A stretch of DNA of 64,000 bases from Fulvia fulva (GCF_020509005.1 NC_063012.1:7874001-7938000), one strand, 5' to 3'. Numbered from the stretch's first letter, positions 23,701-34,849 are shown. Program-made: numbers and translations. Notes: generated by a model not told the origin, from the letters alone.

Positions 23701-25474
23701 CTACGCTAGGCCGTCGCGGTAGGACCTTATCTACTTCCTTACGGCTAAATAGCCTAGCTATTTTCCTAAACTCTACTAGTAATAAAGGGATAGGATCCTA
23801 GTCTTTGTCCTTACCGTTTATAAAACGTTAATAGTCGTTAGCTAATATAGTAGAGGCGTTAAGTTACCGCTAGGTATAGTCACCCCGGGGCTCCTCCTAT
23901 CTATCTATGTTTTCTTAAGTGTTAGTATCTACTAATATCGCCGCGCTGCCTCCTAGTACTAGCTTCGCTCTTATACCGAAAGCCTTTAGTATATACGCGG
24001 ATAGCGGGTCTCGCGCGACTTACTTATTAAGATTTTCTTTTAGGTTAAACATCTATATTATATATACTTTATAGCCCTTCCTCCGGCTTATACGCCGAAG
24101 TGCTTCTGTATTAATAGGCTTAATGTCGATCTCCGGCTCAGTCTCGACCTTTAGTTCTTTCTTTGTTCGACGCGCTAGGCGCTTAAGTATTTTAACCCTA
24201 TCGGCGGGTAGTAGCTAGCGGACGTAATAAGACGGTTCCGGTTTATCGTAGGTATCGACGGTATGTCGTATTACTACCTTCGTCGTATACGTCTCCTATA
24301 CTACTATAGGTTCGTCTTTATCCTCTACGTAGGGTTTGACGTAATTAGATAGAGCTTAAGGTCGCGAACTCTCTAGTACTAGTATCTTGGTCTAAAGAAC
24401 GCCTCTTAGTATAATACCTTTATCGTGAATAGACTATATATATACTAGTTCAGTTCCGAGTATATAGTTCTACCGATAATATAGTAAGAATAGGGTTATA
24501 GTTCCTAACGTATAGTAGAACGTAGGTTAATACTCGTCGTACTAGGGACGGCCGAGGACTATATTATATTCTAGTAATACGTAGTAGCTAGACCTAGTCT
24601 CTACGTAGTTACCGATCTGAATCTATACCGTTGTTCTATAAGTGATAAGGTCACTAGTAGGTCGGCTATCTACTAACATTAGGCCTAACGGGTTAGGTAG
24701 CTATATTATATTAAGGTTATTCTTATACGTAAAGTCGATATTAAAGTACGTAGAGTTAGTACTATTATTATAAAGGGTTTAAGTAGGGATCTTTCTATTT
24801 ACTATATATAGTATAACTAGATAAGAAGCTATTACCGGATTGTGTTTATCTATAGAGTAGTTTATAGCTAGTAGGGAGTATACTAATATACTTAAAACCT
24901 TGCCTCTCTTAGGAGGCCTATATTTATATTTATGCTTTTTCTCGTTCTCTCGTAACTCTAACTCGTACGGTCTACTACGTATTACGCTTACGGAGTGGAC
25001 TAGGCGTTTCCCGCGCCGCTAGTGTTATTAGCGTTACTACTATTACTACCGTTACGGCGGTTATTACTTAGGTTATAGCCTAGCGTAAATAGGCGGCGGG
25101 CGATATCTTAAAGGGGGTACTAATCGGTATTAATACGGCGGTAACCTTCTTATTTGTATTTTAAGCACCGATTCTAGTCGATATATTCCTAGGCGCGAGT
25201 AGTATCTAAAGGTTAGATATACTAAAATGCCTAAGGTCGATTAGCGTACTTAGTCTTAGCGTTCGGGTTAGTATTATTACCGCTACTACCTAAAGCCGTA
25301 TCCTTCTTATCGTCGTTACCCTTAGTAGTCTTCTTATTACCTTAGGTCTTATTACTATTACCGGTTTTACCGTACTTAAGGTCGAACGCCTTAAACTTGT
25401 CCTCGTAGTTATATAGCGTAGATACGATCTACTTAAGGGTTATATTAACTATGTCCTCGTTTATAATACGGTTG
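20739..25474 (-). mobile_element. Gypsy LTR retrotransposon relic 1, RIP-mutated, ends missing
   Basis: Minus-strand gypsy/Metaviridae-type gag-pol in the order expected from right to left: gag (about 25,470-24,900), aspartic protease (about 24,800-24,400), reverse transcriptase (about 24,000-22,900), RNase H, integrase (about 22,150-21,000), then a GPY-like tail and chromodomain start (about 21,100-20,760). The RT region reads MPF.LYN..GTF and YLNDVLVFSK at 23,212-23,165; the second catalytic-box residue is Asn, most simply an Asp changed by RIP. A 63-codon open stretch at 22,874-23,065 is the post-RT GF.NFYRRFI region. No LTR was recognised at either side; the gag end is cut at the LINE fragment at 25,475. 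Many stops; inactive. Confidence 0.8.
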
Positions 25475-26677
25475 TTATAGAATCTTAGGGCGACGGTTCT
25501 ATTTATAATTGCCTTGTTTTTCGCTAGTTTCCGCTATAGGCATTCCGCGCTATACGATAGGTAGTACCCCGGACAGTTTACGTACCGTCTCGTAGCCGAT
25601 ATATAGTCCCTAGATATATAGTCTCCTATATAGTTCGAGTGGGCCTACTTGTTTATACACGTATAGGTTTAGTATCTATACCATTAGCATTTAAAGTATT
25701 AGAGGACACGAAAGGATAAGGAGTGCTTTTCTACTATCTTAAGGCTATATTGCTAGACTAGGCCTTGTTCTATCGCTAGATCCGCCGCTTTCGCGTCTTA
25801 TAGCTATACTATTAGCGCCGAGGCCTTCTTACCTTCTAGCTATTTCCTATAGAGCCAAGTCGCCTTCTAGATTAGAGAGTTAAGAGTGACTAGGTTGTCC
25901 TCTTAGAGAGTACGTAGGTGACCTTAGTTAGTTAGGTCGAACTCTTTAGGCATATCGTAGAATAGGATCGTAAATTACTTCGTTAAGACCTTCGCTAATA
26001 CCGTGACCTTAGATACCTACTATAGCTACGCCTCTAGGTGCCTCCTAGTAGTAGTAGAGCTAGTATAGATCTATAGAGTACCGTTAGACTATTAGTTCAC
26101 TACGACTACCCCTAGTTAATTAATTCGCTAGGCGAGCTCCTTATTCGATAGCTTCGCTACTTTGGCCTAGTCTTCCTTTACTATAATACGGATCGTAACT
26201 ATATTGTACGTTAGGCGGGGGCCTAGTATCGAAGCCGCGACCGATACCTAGCTATAGGGGTATTAATTCCGGGTAGCCTTATTAATCGCCTAAGACGTCG
26301 TCCTTATTTCTTATTACCCTCGGTAATATAATAGTACTAGCGCCGTACGTAGCTAAGTGATTATCACCTATAGAGACCGGTATAGGAGCTAATTATTAGT
26401 TTCTATACTTTTTACGTCCTCTATAAGTTACTACTAGTTGTCTTAGGGGAGCTTCGCCTATAGAGCCGTAGGCGCCGGTAGTACCGTAGCCTAGGCTACT
26501 ATTACCTAGGAGTTGCCTAATGTAGTTAGGCACCTCCGTGGCGTTTAGAGCTATAGAGCTAAAGAAATAGGGTGAAGAGAACTTTAGGCTATCTAAATTA
26601 AATAAGGTAGAACTCCCTTAATTCTAGGGGTAGTAGCCTACTTTATAGATCGTTAGAATAGCCTTAATAAGGGTTTT
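25475..26677 (-). mobile_element. LINE family 2, 5' fragment (ORF1), RIP-mutated, interrupted by copia
   Basis: Matches LINE copy A from about 17,880 to 19,070 (ORF1 and 5' end) on the same strand. It lacks ORF2 and the 3' tail, the reverse of ordinary LINE 5' truncation, so the missing part was lost by deletion or recombination with the gypsy at its left. The copia element is inserted in the 5' end at 26,673-26,677 (GTTTT); the LINE may resume for a few tens of bases after 32,299. Confidence 0.75.
26673..26677 (+). repeat. Copia target-site duplication, left (GTTTT)
   Basis: GTTTT directly precedes the 5' LTR and is repeated at 32,295-32,299. Confidence 0.85.
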
Positions 26678-26913
26678 TGTTAAGATGTAGCATCTCAAAG
26701 GGAGTCAACAATCAGGAAGTGATCTGGCAGCCTGAGGCATCCACAATGACTCAGCTTGTAGGGAGATACCTTCTCTCCCCTTTAGCTTAGATAGACATCT
26801 AACACAATCAACATATTGGTTCCTGATATATTGCTGCATGCTCGTGCTATTAGTCAGTTGAAGATTGATCTCTTACTCCACTCCGCTGCCATCCACCCGT
26901 ACCTGTTTCAACA
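26678..26913 (+). repeat. Copia 5' LTR
   Basis: 236 bp, TG..CA ends, same length and sequence by eye as 32,059-32,294. Confidence 0.95.
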
Positions 26914-26928
26914 GGTTATGAGCCCGGG
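26914..26928 (+). promoter_or_regulatory. Primer binding site matching the initiator tRNA-Met anticodon arm
   Basis: GGTTATGAGCCC directly follows the 5' LTR. It is complementary to the GGGCUCAUAACC anticodon stem-loop of eukaryotic initiator tRNA-Met rather than to a tRNA 3' end. Drosophila copia is primed by a cleaved 5' half of initiator tRNA; the same mechanism is inferred here. Confidence 0.7.
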
Positions 26929-27361
26929 TTTGTGCAGGAATAAGAGCAACCTATATCAGTACAGGTTACTTGTATCCCTTGCTATCGTAGCAGAAAACAT
27001 CTGGGAATCAGAAGTCTACCCCGTCTATCCTATCAAGGAGCTTAGTTCGATACTAAGTGATAGGTAACCCAGACAAGGACTCTGTGCGGCTTACTCAAAG
27101 CCAATACCTTGAAGATACTCTGTAGGCAGAACTGCATTGAGATACTATCAAGAAGGACTTCAAGTAAGTCATTTGAAGCTCTGCTAGGAGAGACAGACCT
27201 GTGTCCTAGCCCCGAGACTTCACACCGCTCCTTCTTTACTTTACCAAGCAGGCCTTGGTATCCACACCTACGAACTTTCCCATTCTACACCAGAAGCCTC
27301 AGCAGGATCTGAGCCACCACCTTGGAACATACACACCTTGTTTCATTACATCCAATTTATT

Positions 27362-30300
27362 ATGGATTCATACCAAGAGAAGACAGAGGAGAAGGGAGGC
27401 AAAATCCCAATTCTTGGGAGGGACAATTGGAAGAGATGGTTCAACCTTCAGAGATACAAGATGGAGAGCCAATCAGCATTCTTTGCAATTGATGACCTAA
27501 TGGAAGTGTCTTTTGACAACATCAAGGGCAAGACTCTGAAACTCCAAGAAGAGGCTACAACCAAAGAGATCCTCAATACGCCAACATGGACAAGACACAA
27601 TGCAGTATGCAACTTCAGTATCCTTAGTAGGATCACAGAAGAAGATGAATTTGAGCTTGAGGGCTCATGTGAATCTGGAAGAGCTGCTGAGAAGTGGGTG
27701 TATCTCTGGAACAAGTATAGCCAGGTGCTACCAACCCATGCACATGAGCTCACAAAGCAATTTGTGACCTTTGAGATGAGTGAAGAGTTCACCATCAGAT
27801 CTGCATGGACACACCTGGTTTCTCTTGGAAAAAGGATTGCTGATGTTGACCCAGAGGGTCAGCATTACAGGAAAGCTGATGTGAGGATGACCCAGCTCTT
27901 AAGCTCACTGCCACCTGACTACCATGTAGCCAGGGATACTATCATGGCTCAGCCAAAGATGGATCATGAAAGGACCTTAAAGATCCTTGAAGCTCAAGAA
28001 GCCAGGTTGGATCCCTCTAAGGCTGAGTATGGCATGGCAGCCACCTGGGTCAAGCCCTCAGGTCTAGCAAGACCACTCTCCTGCCTTCTCTGTGAGAAGG
28101 ATCATCTGATCAAGGACTGCCCTAGTTTGCCTGAGGCAAGAAAGGTCCTTAGATCTCATTCCCAACCACCATCTTCCCAGAATACAACACATGTCAAGAA
28201 GAAGAGAACTCCACCACCCACTTCAAGGAGGACACCAAGAGAGAAGTCCTCTATGGAAGAACTTAAGAAAATGGTGAAGAAACTCAGCTCTGACATGCTG
28301 TCACTCCAGAAGAACCAGGCCCAGTCTTATACCTCTAAAGCAAAGAAGACTGGAAAAGGTTTCTCCGCCCAAGAGTCACCATGCAGCTCATCCCCAGAGA
28401 CAATGTCTGATGATGATGAGTATGATGAAGTGGCTCACTCAACTGCAGAAGTCCAAGGCAAGTTCCCCTCGTCAGAGTGGTTACTTGACTCCTGTGCTTC
28501 ATCCCATATGACTGACCAAAGCTGCCTCTTTAGATCTATGACTCCCTTGACAAGGAAGAAATGGATCAAAGTGGGAGGTGGGTTTTTATTGGCCACTCAT
28601 ATTGGGAATGCAGAGATGAGTGGGAGAGCTGGCAGAAAAGTTGTTTTGGAAGATGTCCTGCTTGTACCCAAGCTAGGAGTGAACCTGGTTTCATGGAACC
28701 AGTTTAGCAAGCAGTTTGGTGTGCAACCTCCATCATTTTCTCTTGTTTCCCCCTCTGGTGAGACTGTTGTCCAGACAAAGCTCCTTGGGGGGGTTCCATT
28801 CATTGATGAGATTTCTCCTCTCCTACAAGAACGGGCACATTACTCATCATGTGCACCACCAATGGAGAATGCCTTTGTGACTGCTCAATCAGAGACCGAC
28901 CTGAAGCAGTGGGAGCTTTGGCATAGAAGATTTGCACACTTTGGGAAGAATTTGCTCCAGAATCTTCACAAGGTAACAGACTTGAAAGAACCCATTCCTA
29001 TCCCTAAGGATGGCTTTCACCAGTGCAGAGTATGCTCAATAGCAAAGATGAAGAAGTACAAAGGCAAAGTTACAGAGAGAAGACCTGAAAGACTTGCCCT
29101 TGTATCTATTGACATATGTGGCCCACTACCAATCTCAAGACTAGGATTCAAATACTGGCTTGAGATTGTTGACAACTTCTCTAGGAAGAAGTGGACCTTT
29201 CCTCTTAGGAAAAGAGAAGATGCTCCAGTTGCTCTCCAGAACTGGAAGATCAAAGCAGAGAGGAAATCATCAGCGCAGCTGAAAGCAGTAAGACTTGACA
29301 ATGCAAAAGAACTTATTGCATTAGTGAAGCAGTGGGAGAAGGATTTGGGGATTGGGCTCGAGCCGACTGAGGCATACAACTCTCTACAGAATGGACCAGT
29401 TGAGAGGTCAATACAAACCTCAGAGGACTCTATAAGGGCAATGCTTGAAGAGGCTAAAATGCCGGTTGAATTTTGGCCTGAAGCACTAGAGGCCCAAACT
29501 TATATGAGGAACAAACTGCCAAATGGCCCAGATTACGATGGGTTCAAGGTTTCACCAGATGAGGCTTTTGATGGTATCAAACCGACCATCAACCATTTGA
29601 AAGTTTGGGGATGCAAAGCTGTTGTCTATATGGACACAAGATCCCAACCTCAATGGGCAAGAAGTGACAAGCTAATGAATAGGGGTAAAGAAGCAGTGTT
29701 TATTGGGTATGTTGAAAACACAGCTAAAGCCTGGCTCTTTTGGGAACCAGACATGAGAGCTGTTAAACAACACACACATGCAGACTTCTTTGAGGACCAG
29801 CCTGGAGGTGATATAGGTCTCAATGTTCCAACATTGAATCTACCAAGCAGTGCACCAGCTAGGAAGCCCTTAGGAAGGCCGAGGAAGAACGTATCCTTAG
29901 GACAATCTACCTACCATTCAGGCGTCCATCAGAGCCCCCCCAAAATAGATCAGCCAATTGAGAGCCCTAAAGTCGCTCAGCCGAGAAAGCTGTTTGTGCA
30001 ACTTCCCCAGCCTCCGGAGAACGTAGGGGAATTTCAGAAAATCGATCAGCCAATTGAGAGAAGCTCTCTAGATCCCCAGGAAATAGACGTTACTAGGTCA
30101 CAAGTGACGGTCCCTAAATCATCCCTTGGAAAGAGAAAGGCTGACTATGATGTTGAGGGCTATGACATGAAACAGAAAGCCCCAAGATCCATGGTCCCTA
30201 AACCTGAACTAACCACTGAAGTGGGAGAAGCAATGGACCTCTCAGAGAACCTTGCTGCTTTTCACCAAGCTTTCTTTGCAGCCATGCAATCAGTGGACAG

Positions 30301-31993
30301 TTCAATACCATGGGATAGCGAATTCCTGGAAGAAGTTGAGGAAATGGCCTTTGCAGCAACTGTAGAAGCCATTGCATACAAGCAAGAGGTCCCAATTCCA
30401 AAATCCTACAAGGATGCTGTGAATGACAAGAAATGGGGACATCTTTGGAAGGAAGCAATCCAAAAGGAACTAGATGCTCTACAGAGTAACAACACCTGGG
30501 AAAATTCTGTTCCACCAAAAGGAGCAAATCTGGTTACATCAAGATGGGTCTTTGATATTAAGAGAAGCATTAGTGGAGCTATTGAAAAGTTCAAGGCTAG
30601 ACTAGTTGCAAGGGGCTTCTCACAGAAGTTTGGTGTTGACTTTATGGAGACATTTGCACCTACAGTAAGACAGGACACCCTTAGGGTGTTTATGGCTATT
30701 GTGTGTAAGAAGGATCTTCATCTTCACCAAGTGGATGTGAACAATGCATTCACAGAAAGCACCCTCCATGAAGACATCTTCATGTTACCACCACCAGGAG
30801 TTGAGCTTCCACCAAACATGGTGTTTAAAATCCTCAAAAGCTTGTATGGACTTAAGCAAGCAGCTAGAGATTGGAATCAACTCTGTGTGTCAAAGCTCAG
30901 AGAGATTGGATTCACACAGTCAGAAGTGGATCCATGCCTACTTATCCATAAGAAGAGGGAGATCATAATCCTTATACATGTGGATGACATTCCAATTGCT
31001 GCACCAAAGTTGACAGATGTTCTCTGGTTCAAAAGAGAACTTGGCAAGATCTTCAAGATCAAAGATCTAGGTGAACCTGAAAAGATCCTTGGCATGAGAG
31101 TCACAAGGGACAGGAAGAGAGGAATCCTGAAACTTGACCAAGGACACTTTGTTAGGGACAGCCTAGCCAAGATGGGAATGAACCATGAGAAGGCAGCACC
31201 TACACACTCACCCATGGACAGCTATGAGGCCCTCAAACCTTCAAGCCACATGGATGAGAGGTGTGACAAGGCAGAGTACCAGAGTATTAATGGTACTTGG
31301 ATGTGGCCAGCAACAATCACAAGGCCAGACATTGCTTTTGCCCTAGGAAGGATGAGCTCATTTGTGAGTGACCCATCCACCTACCACATGAAGGCTTTGA
31401 AGAAGATCACTAGGTACCTAAGATCATACCCTGATCTAGGACTTCAGTTCTCAAAGTCTGGAAAAGGACACCTTATTGGATACTGTGATTCTGATTATGC
31501 AATGGACAAAGCAGACAGAGTCTCAATCCTTGGGTATGTCTTCTTCCTCTGTGGGGCACCAGTTTCTTGGATGAGCAAGAAGCAAAAGTCTGTAGCAACA
31601 TCCACAATGGAGGCTGAATACATGGCTATGAATGCATGTGCGAAGCAGTCCCAATTCCTAGCTTCACTGCTGAGGGAAATGGATTGTCCAGAGTTAGTGG
31701 GAGACTGTTCCCATCAACCAAGAATCACTGGAAACCAGGAGACTGTATCAAATTTGAGACCAGTCCAATTAAGAGGTGACAATCAAGCTGCCCTCACCCT
31801 AGTGAAAGATGCACATGTTCATGACAAGTCGAAGCACATTGACATTGCCTATAACGCTGTTAGGAAACTTTGGTGGAGGAGGCTTATTGCTGTTGAGTAC
31901 ACCCCAACCTCTGAGATGGTTGCAGACGGGTTTACAAAACCAAAGACTGGTCCACACTTCCAGAGGTTTGTAAGCCAGCTGAACCTGTCATAA
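27362..31993 (+). CDS. Copia gag-pol polyprotein
   Basis: An uninterrupted 1,543-residue frame from the ATG at 27,362. Domains in order: gag with a CCHC knuckle (CLLCEKDHLIKDC, from Cys241); aspartic protease with DSCASSHMTD at about 379; integrase with an HHCC zinc site from about 521 and the D, D, E triad (Asp584 in SIDICGP, Asp in VRLDNAKE, Glu in GPVERS); reverse transcriptase with VDVNNAF and HVDD at about 1207-1209; and copia RNase H (YCDSDYA, EAEYMA, RGDNQAAL, KHIDI). The pol order PR-IN-RT-RH is the copia signature. All catalytic residues are visible. Gag and pol are one frame, so Gag excess would need other means. The frame is open 24 nt further upstream but without an ATG. Confidence 0.95.
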   Translation: MDSYQEKTEEKGGKIPILGRDNWKRWFNLQRYKMESQSAFFAIDDLMEVSFDNIKGKTLKLQEEATTKEILNTPTWTRHNAVCNFSILSRITEEDEFELEGSCESGRAAEKWVYLWNKYSQVLPTHAHELTKQFVTFEMSEEFTIRSAWTHLVSLGKRIADVDPEGQHYRKADVRMTQLLSSLPPDYHVARDTIMAQPKMDHERTLKILEAQEARLDPSKAEYGMAATWVKPSGLARPLSCLLCEKDHLIKDCPSLPEARKVLRSHSQPPSSQNTTHVKKKRTPPPTSRRTPREKSSMEELKKMVKKLSSDMLSLQKNQAQSYTSKAKKTGKGFSAQESPCSSSPETMSDDDEYDEVAHSTAEVQGKFPSSEWLLDSCASSHMTDQSCLFRSMTPLTRKKWIKVGGGFLLATHIGNAEMSGRAGRKVVLEDVLLVPKLGVNLVSWNQFSKQFGVQPPSFSLVSPSGETVVQTKLLGGVPFIDEISPLLQERAHYSSCAPPMENAFVTAQSETDLKQWELWHRRFAHFGKNLLQNLHKVTDLKEPIPIPKDGFHQCRVCSIAKMKKYKGKVTERRPERLALVSIDICGPLPISRLGFKYWLEIVDNFSRKKWTFPLRKREDAPVALQNWKIKAERKSSAQLKAVRLDNAKELIALVKQWEKDLGIGLEPTEAYNSLQNGPVERSIQTSEDSIRAMLEEAKMPVEFWPEALEAQTYMRNKLPNGPDYDGFKVSPDEAFDGIKPTINHLKVWGCKAVVYMDTRSQPQWARSDKLMNRGKEAVFIGYVENTAKAWLFWEPDMRAVKQHTHADFFEDQPGGDIGLNVPTLNLPSSAPARKPLGRPRKNVSLGQSTYHSGVHQSPPKIDQPIESPKVAQPRKLFVQLPQPPENVGEFQKIDQPIERSSLDPQEIDVTRSQVTVPKSSLGKRKADYDVEGYDMKQKAPRSMVPKPELTTEVGEAMDLSENLAAFHQAFFAAMQSVDSSIPWDSEFLEEVEEMAFAATVEAIAYKQEVPIPKSYKDAVNDKKWGHLWKEAIQKELDALQSNNTWENSVPPKGANLVTSRWVFDIKRSISGAIEKFKARLVARGFSQKFGVDFMETFAPTVRQDTLRVFMAIVCKKDLHLHQVDVNNAFTESTLHEDIFMLPPPGVELPPNMVFKILKSLYGLKQAARDWNQLCVSKLREIGFTQSEVDPCLLIHKKREIIILIHVDDIPIAAPKLTDVLWFKRELGKIFKIKDLGEPEKILGMRVTRDRKRGILKLDQGHFVRDSLAKMGMNHEKAAPTHSPMDSYEALKPSSHMDERCDKAEYQSINGTWMWPATITRPDIAFALGRMSSFVSDPSTYHMKALKKITRYLRSYPDLGLQFSKSGKGHLIGYCDSDYAMDKADRVSILGYVFFLCGAPVSWMSKKQKSVATSTMEAEYMAMNACAKQSQFLASLLREMDCPELVGDCSHQPRITGNQETVSNLRPVQLRGDNQAALTLVKDAHVHDKSKHIDIAYNAVRKLWWRRLIAVEYTPTSEMVADGFTKPKTGPHFQRFVSQLNLS

Positions 31994-32047
31994 AAAGGTC
32001 CAAGTACTATTGACAGGAAGTGAGCAGACTGTAACCTCCCATACGAG

Positions 32048-32058
32048 ATGAGTGGGAG
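32048..32058 (+). promoter_or_regulatory. Copia polypurine tract
   Basis: Purine-rich ATGAGTGGGAG ends exactly at the 3' LTR start, the expected site for plus-strand DNA priming. Confidence 0.65.
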
Positions 32059-32294
32059 TGTTAAGATGTAGCATCTCAAAGGGAGTCAACAATCAGGAAG
32101 TGATCTGGCAGCCTGAGGCATCCACAATGACTCAGCTTGTAGGGAGATACCTTCTCTCCCCTTTAGCTTAGATAGACATCTAACACAATCAACATATTGG
32201 TTCCTGATATATTGCTGCATGCTCGTGCTATTAGTCAGTTGAAGATTGATCTCTTACTCCACTCCGCTGCCATCCACCCGTACCTGTTTCAACA
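32059..32294 (+). repeat. Copia 3' LTR
   Basis: 236 bp, matches the 5' LTR with no difference found; followed by GTTTT target duplication. Confidence 0.95.
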
Positions 32295-32299
32295 GTTTT
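32295..32299 (+). repeat. Copia target-site duplication, right (GTTTT)
   Basis: Pairs with 26,673-26,677. Confidence 0.85.
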
Positions 32300-33560
32300 C
32301 TAATATATCGTATTTAGTGATAGCGCCGATAGTTACTCGTCTTCCTATTACCTTTTTTCTTAATATATCGTTAGCTAATATCTATATAAAAGATCCGTCT
32401 ATATATATAGAAACGGGTACTTACTTATCGCCCGAGAAGCTCTTAGTAGGTAGCTTAAGGCGAAGGTCGTACAGAAGCCTCTAAATTCGTAGGCGATTAC
32501 TAAGTTCTTATACGAGATAGTATTTAGCCGGTATAGATACTACTATAAGATTGTGCTTAATAACGCTAGTATTAATAAAGGGGAGGCAGAGAGGATACTT
32601 ATTAGTATAGGTATTAAGTATATCCGGATCTTACCCTACTATCCGTAGTTAAATATAACTATAGAAGTAGGACATCGACCTGTTCTAGCTATATTAGCTA
32701 AGCTTACTAAGAACAACTATAAGTCCTAGGAACGATAGATTACTACGGTACTTTAGGCTAATAGAACTACGGTATCTAGAATTACGGGTATAACTCCGGC
32801 GGAGGTCCTATATAGCTATCGTACTATTCTCCCGATTAAGGTAGAATACCTAATATAGGCGAACTATAAATAGGGATCTATTAGATTAACGGATGAGCTA
32901 TTAGCTATTCGGGCGCGTTAATTATAGGTACGGGATATAAGTCTTTAGGAGTTATAGTTACGAAGAGTAAGGCTTCGTACTCTAAGTAAGAAATACTTCG
33001 ACACTAAACGTAGTATCAACTTCTAGGAGTTCTAGGTCGGGGATCTTATAGTCAAGTTCGACAAGCCGTATAAGGATGACCTATCTAGAAAGATTATTTA
33101 CCGCTAGCTTAGGCCGTATCGTATAGCTACCGTATACTCGGGGTTTAGTATATACCTCCTCGAAGAGCTTAATAGTACGAGGTTAAAGGGTATATAAACC
33201 TAAGAGAACCTAAAGCTGATCCTATAGTTAAGACCGGACCCGGAGCTTAATCTTCCTAAAGCTAAAGACATTATAGCGCTAGAGGATAGGGTTAATATTG
33301 CGAATATCAAAAAAGGCAATCTTCTAAACGAGAACAGACCTACTACGTCCGAATCTAACGATAAAGAGGATGACAATATACTTCTAATAGGTATTAATAG
33401 AGCTACTATACTTCTGGAACTAGAATCTAAGCTAACGAGACTATAGGTACGGCCTTATAACCTTACTACGGAGGAGATAGCTAAATTCACTAGGATATAG
33501 GTCAAAGGAGGGATAGGACTTTATTATTTCTTTTTCTTAGGCGTAAGGAGTTCACTTAGT
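32300..33560 (+). pseudogene. Gypsy integrase/pol 3' relic 2, RIP-mutated, plus strand
   Basis: Plus-strand frames between stops read as the second half of a gypsy integrase: a region near 32,540-32,700 resembling the catalytic core end (ending in an E in an EAGH-like context), a WERW-like segment near 32,730, then AEVLYGYR near 32,800-32,820 and a C-terminal module with a GDLV.KFDKPYK-like stretch near 33,040-33,075. Most stops are explained by TGG or CAG/CAA to TAG/TAA. Orientation is opposite to gypsy relics 1, 3 and 4, so this is a separate element. Its 5' part is missing. Confidence 0.65.
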
Positions 33561-34169
33561 GGTTTTAGTCTCTAACCTTAATCTAACTAGCTTCTAGTTC
33601 TAGTACCTAGTTTCTCGCGTACTTAACTAATTTCTAGGCTATATCCTTAATTTAAGAGTAGGCTTACTACAAAGACTAGACTTTGACTTAGCGTCCTTAG
33701 CCCCTTATAGAATAAACTTACGATCCCCTTAATATCTCTAGACTAACTACTTGACTAGACGCCGGATCCGCCTTCCTTACGTATAACTTATAGATATAGT
33801 TTCTTAGTTTATGTTAGGCGTAGTAGAGGTGAAACTAGGGACAGTTTTGTAATAGAGGAGGATATATTAACGAGCTAAGGGCCCCTTTAGACCCTAAAAT
33901 TTGCGCGTCGAATCTCGTTAACCTTTAACGGTTAATTACGTAGCGGGGGTATATAGGAGTACTACTGAGATATATATAGTTAGGAGGCGACCTTAGTAGG
34001 AAGCTAGGATTTACCAAGAATCTCTCTATAAGGCGAAGATACGGGAATCTCAAAATTTCAGATTTATTATCTTTTTTTAGGATTACTATATATATTTTAC
34101 GGCCCGCGGACCGATAAGTATATACACCTACGCGTAAGCTACCCTAGGGTCACTAGGCGCGCCCTTACT
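33561..34169. other. RIP-mutated non-coding stretch, possible gypsy LTR
   Basis: TpA-rich DNA after the gypsy integrase relic. A purine-rich AGAGGAGGATA near 33,860 followed by TATTAACGAG could be a polypurine tract and LTR start of relic 2 (TG changed to TA), but no second copy is present to confirm it. No gene seen. Confidence 0.3.
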
Positions 34170-34800
34170 TACTAGGGTAGTTAGTCGTCTATACTACGTA
34201 GGGGTTGATCTATAGTTCCTATACCTTAATAACGTAGTACCGTAGCGGGTCTAGCTCTTATAGAAAGTAGCGCTAGACCTTATCCCTACTTTTATTTACG
34301 TTATACTCTACGATAGTAATATTGTCGTATAGTATTATTTGTTATCCGTAAGGTCTATTTCCGTACTATCCTACTATATCTCCTAAGCCTATATCCCGCT
34401 ATTAGGCTAGCCCTAGGGCCGCTAGGGCGCCCTAAAGATTTGTATTTAGCCTAGTTTATTAGTAGCCCGGTTAAGGTATCGAGGCCTACCGGGAGGTAGA
34501 TACGTTTAGAGTTAGGTTCTATTATTCGTCTCTATTACCCTCTTCCTCTTACTCGGCTCGAAGCCCTTATATATAGTAGGTCCCTCCTACTATTATTAGA
34601 GGTACCTAGCTAGTATAGAGATCCTTACTTATCTCGCTCGTTCTTATACTACTATTCTAGCTAGGTATTAGTTTAAGTACGCTAGGTACCTTCTACCGTA
34701 GTATGTACACCTACTCTCCTTTTTTAGGCATTCCCTTCCCTAGTATAGGCCTACGTAGTAAGGACACCTTACGGTCTTCTCCCCGTATTTTAGGGCTAAT
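34170..34800 (-). mobile_element. LINE family 1 fragment spanning the ORF1/ORF2 junction, RIP-mutated
   Basis: Aligns base for base with 49,110-49,720 of the intact LINE, with differences that are essentially CpA/TpG to TpA. It covers the C-terminal part of ORF1 including a zinc-knuckle region and the first codons of ORF2. The ORF2 start codon region reads ..TATTATTTG.. instead of the intact ATGATA junction. Ends are internal, so it is a broken remnant. Confidence 0.8.
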
Positions 34801-34849
34801 AAAGAGGAGGAGGGCGACATTACGCGTTATTAGCGCTATTACTAAACAC

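Larger units (their letters stand above)
26678..32294 (+). mobile_element. Complete Ty1/copia LTR retrotransposon, intact and not RIP-mutated
   Basis: 5,617-bp element with 236-bp LTRs (26,678-26,913 and 32,059-32,294) that look identical by direct reading, begin TGTTAAGATG and end TTTCAACA. It has a 5-bp target duplication (GTTTT), a primer site, a single uninterrupted gag-pol frame and a purine-rich tract before the 3' LTR. Normal CA/TG content contrasts sharply with the RIP-mutated DNA on both sides. Identical LTRs and an intact frame point to very recent insertion, possibly a currently mobile copy. Confidence 0.95.

Noticed and set aside
26816..27067. 83-codon frame starting in the copia 5' LTR, and its 95-codon counterpart at 32,197
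   Set aside because: It begins in LTR sequence and runs into unrelated DNA on each side; no domain, so not a gene.
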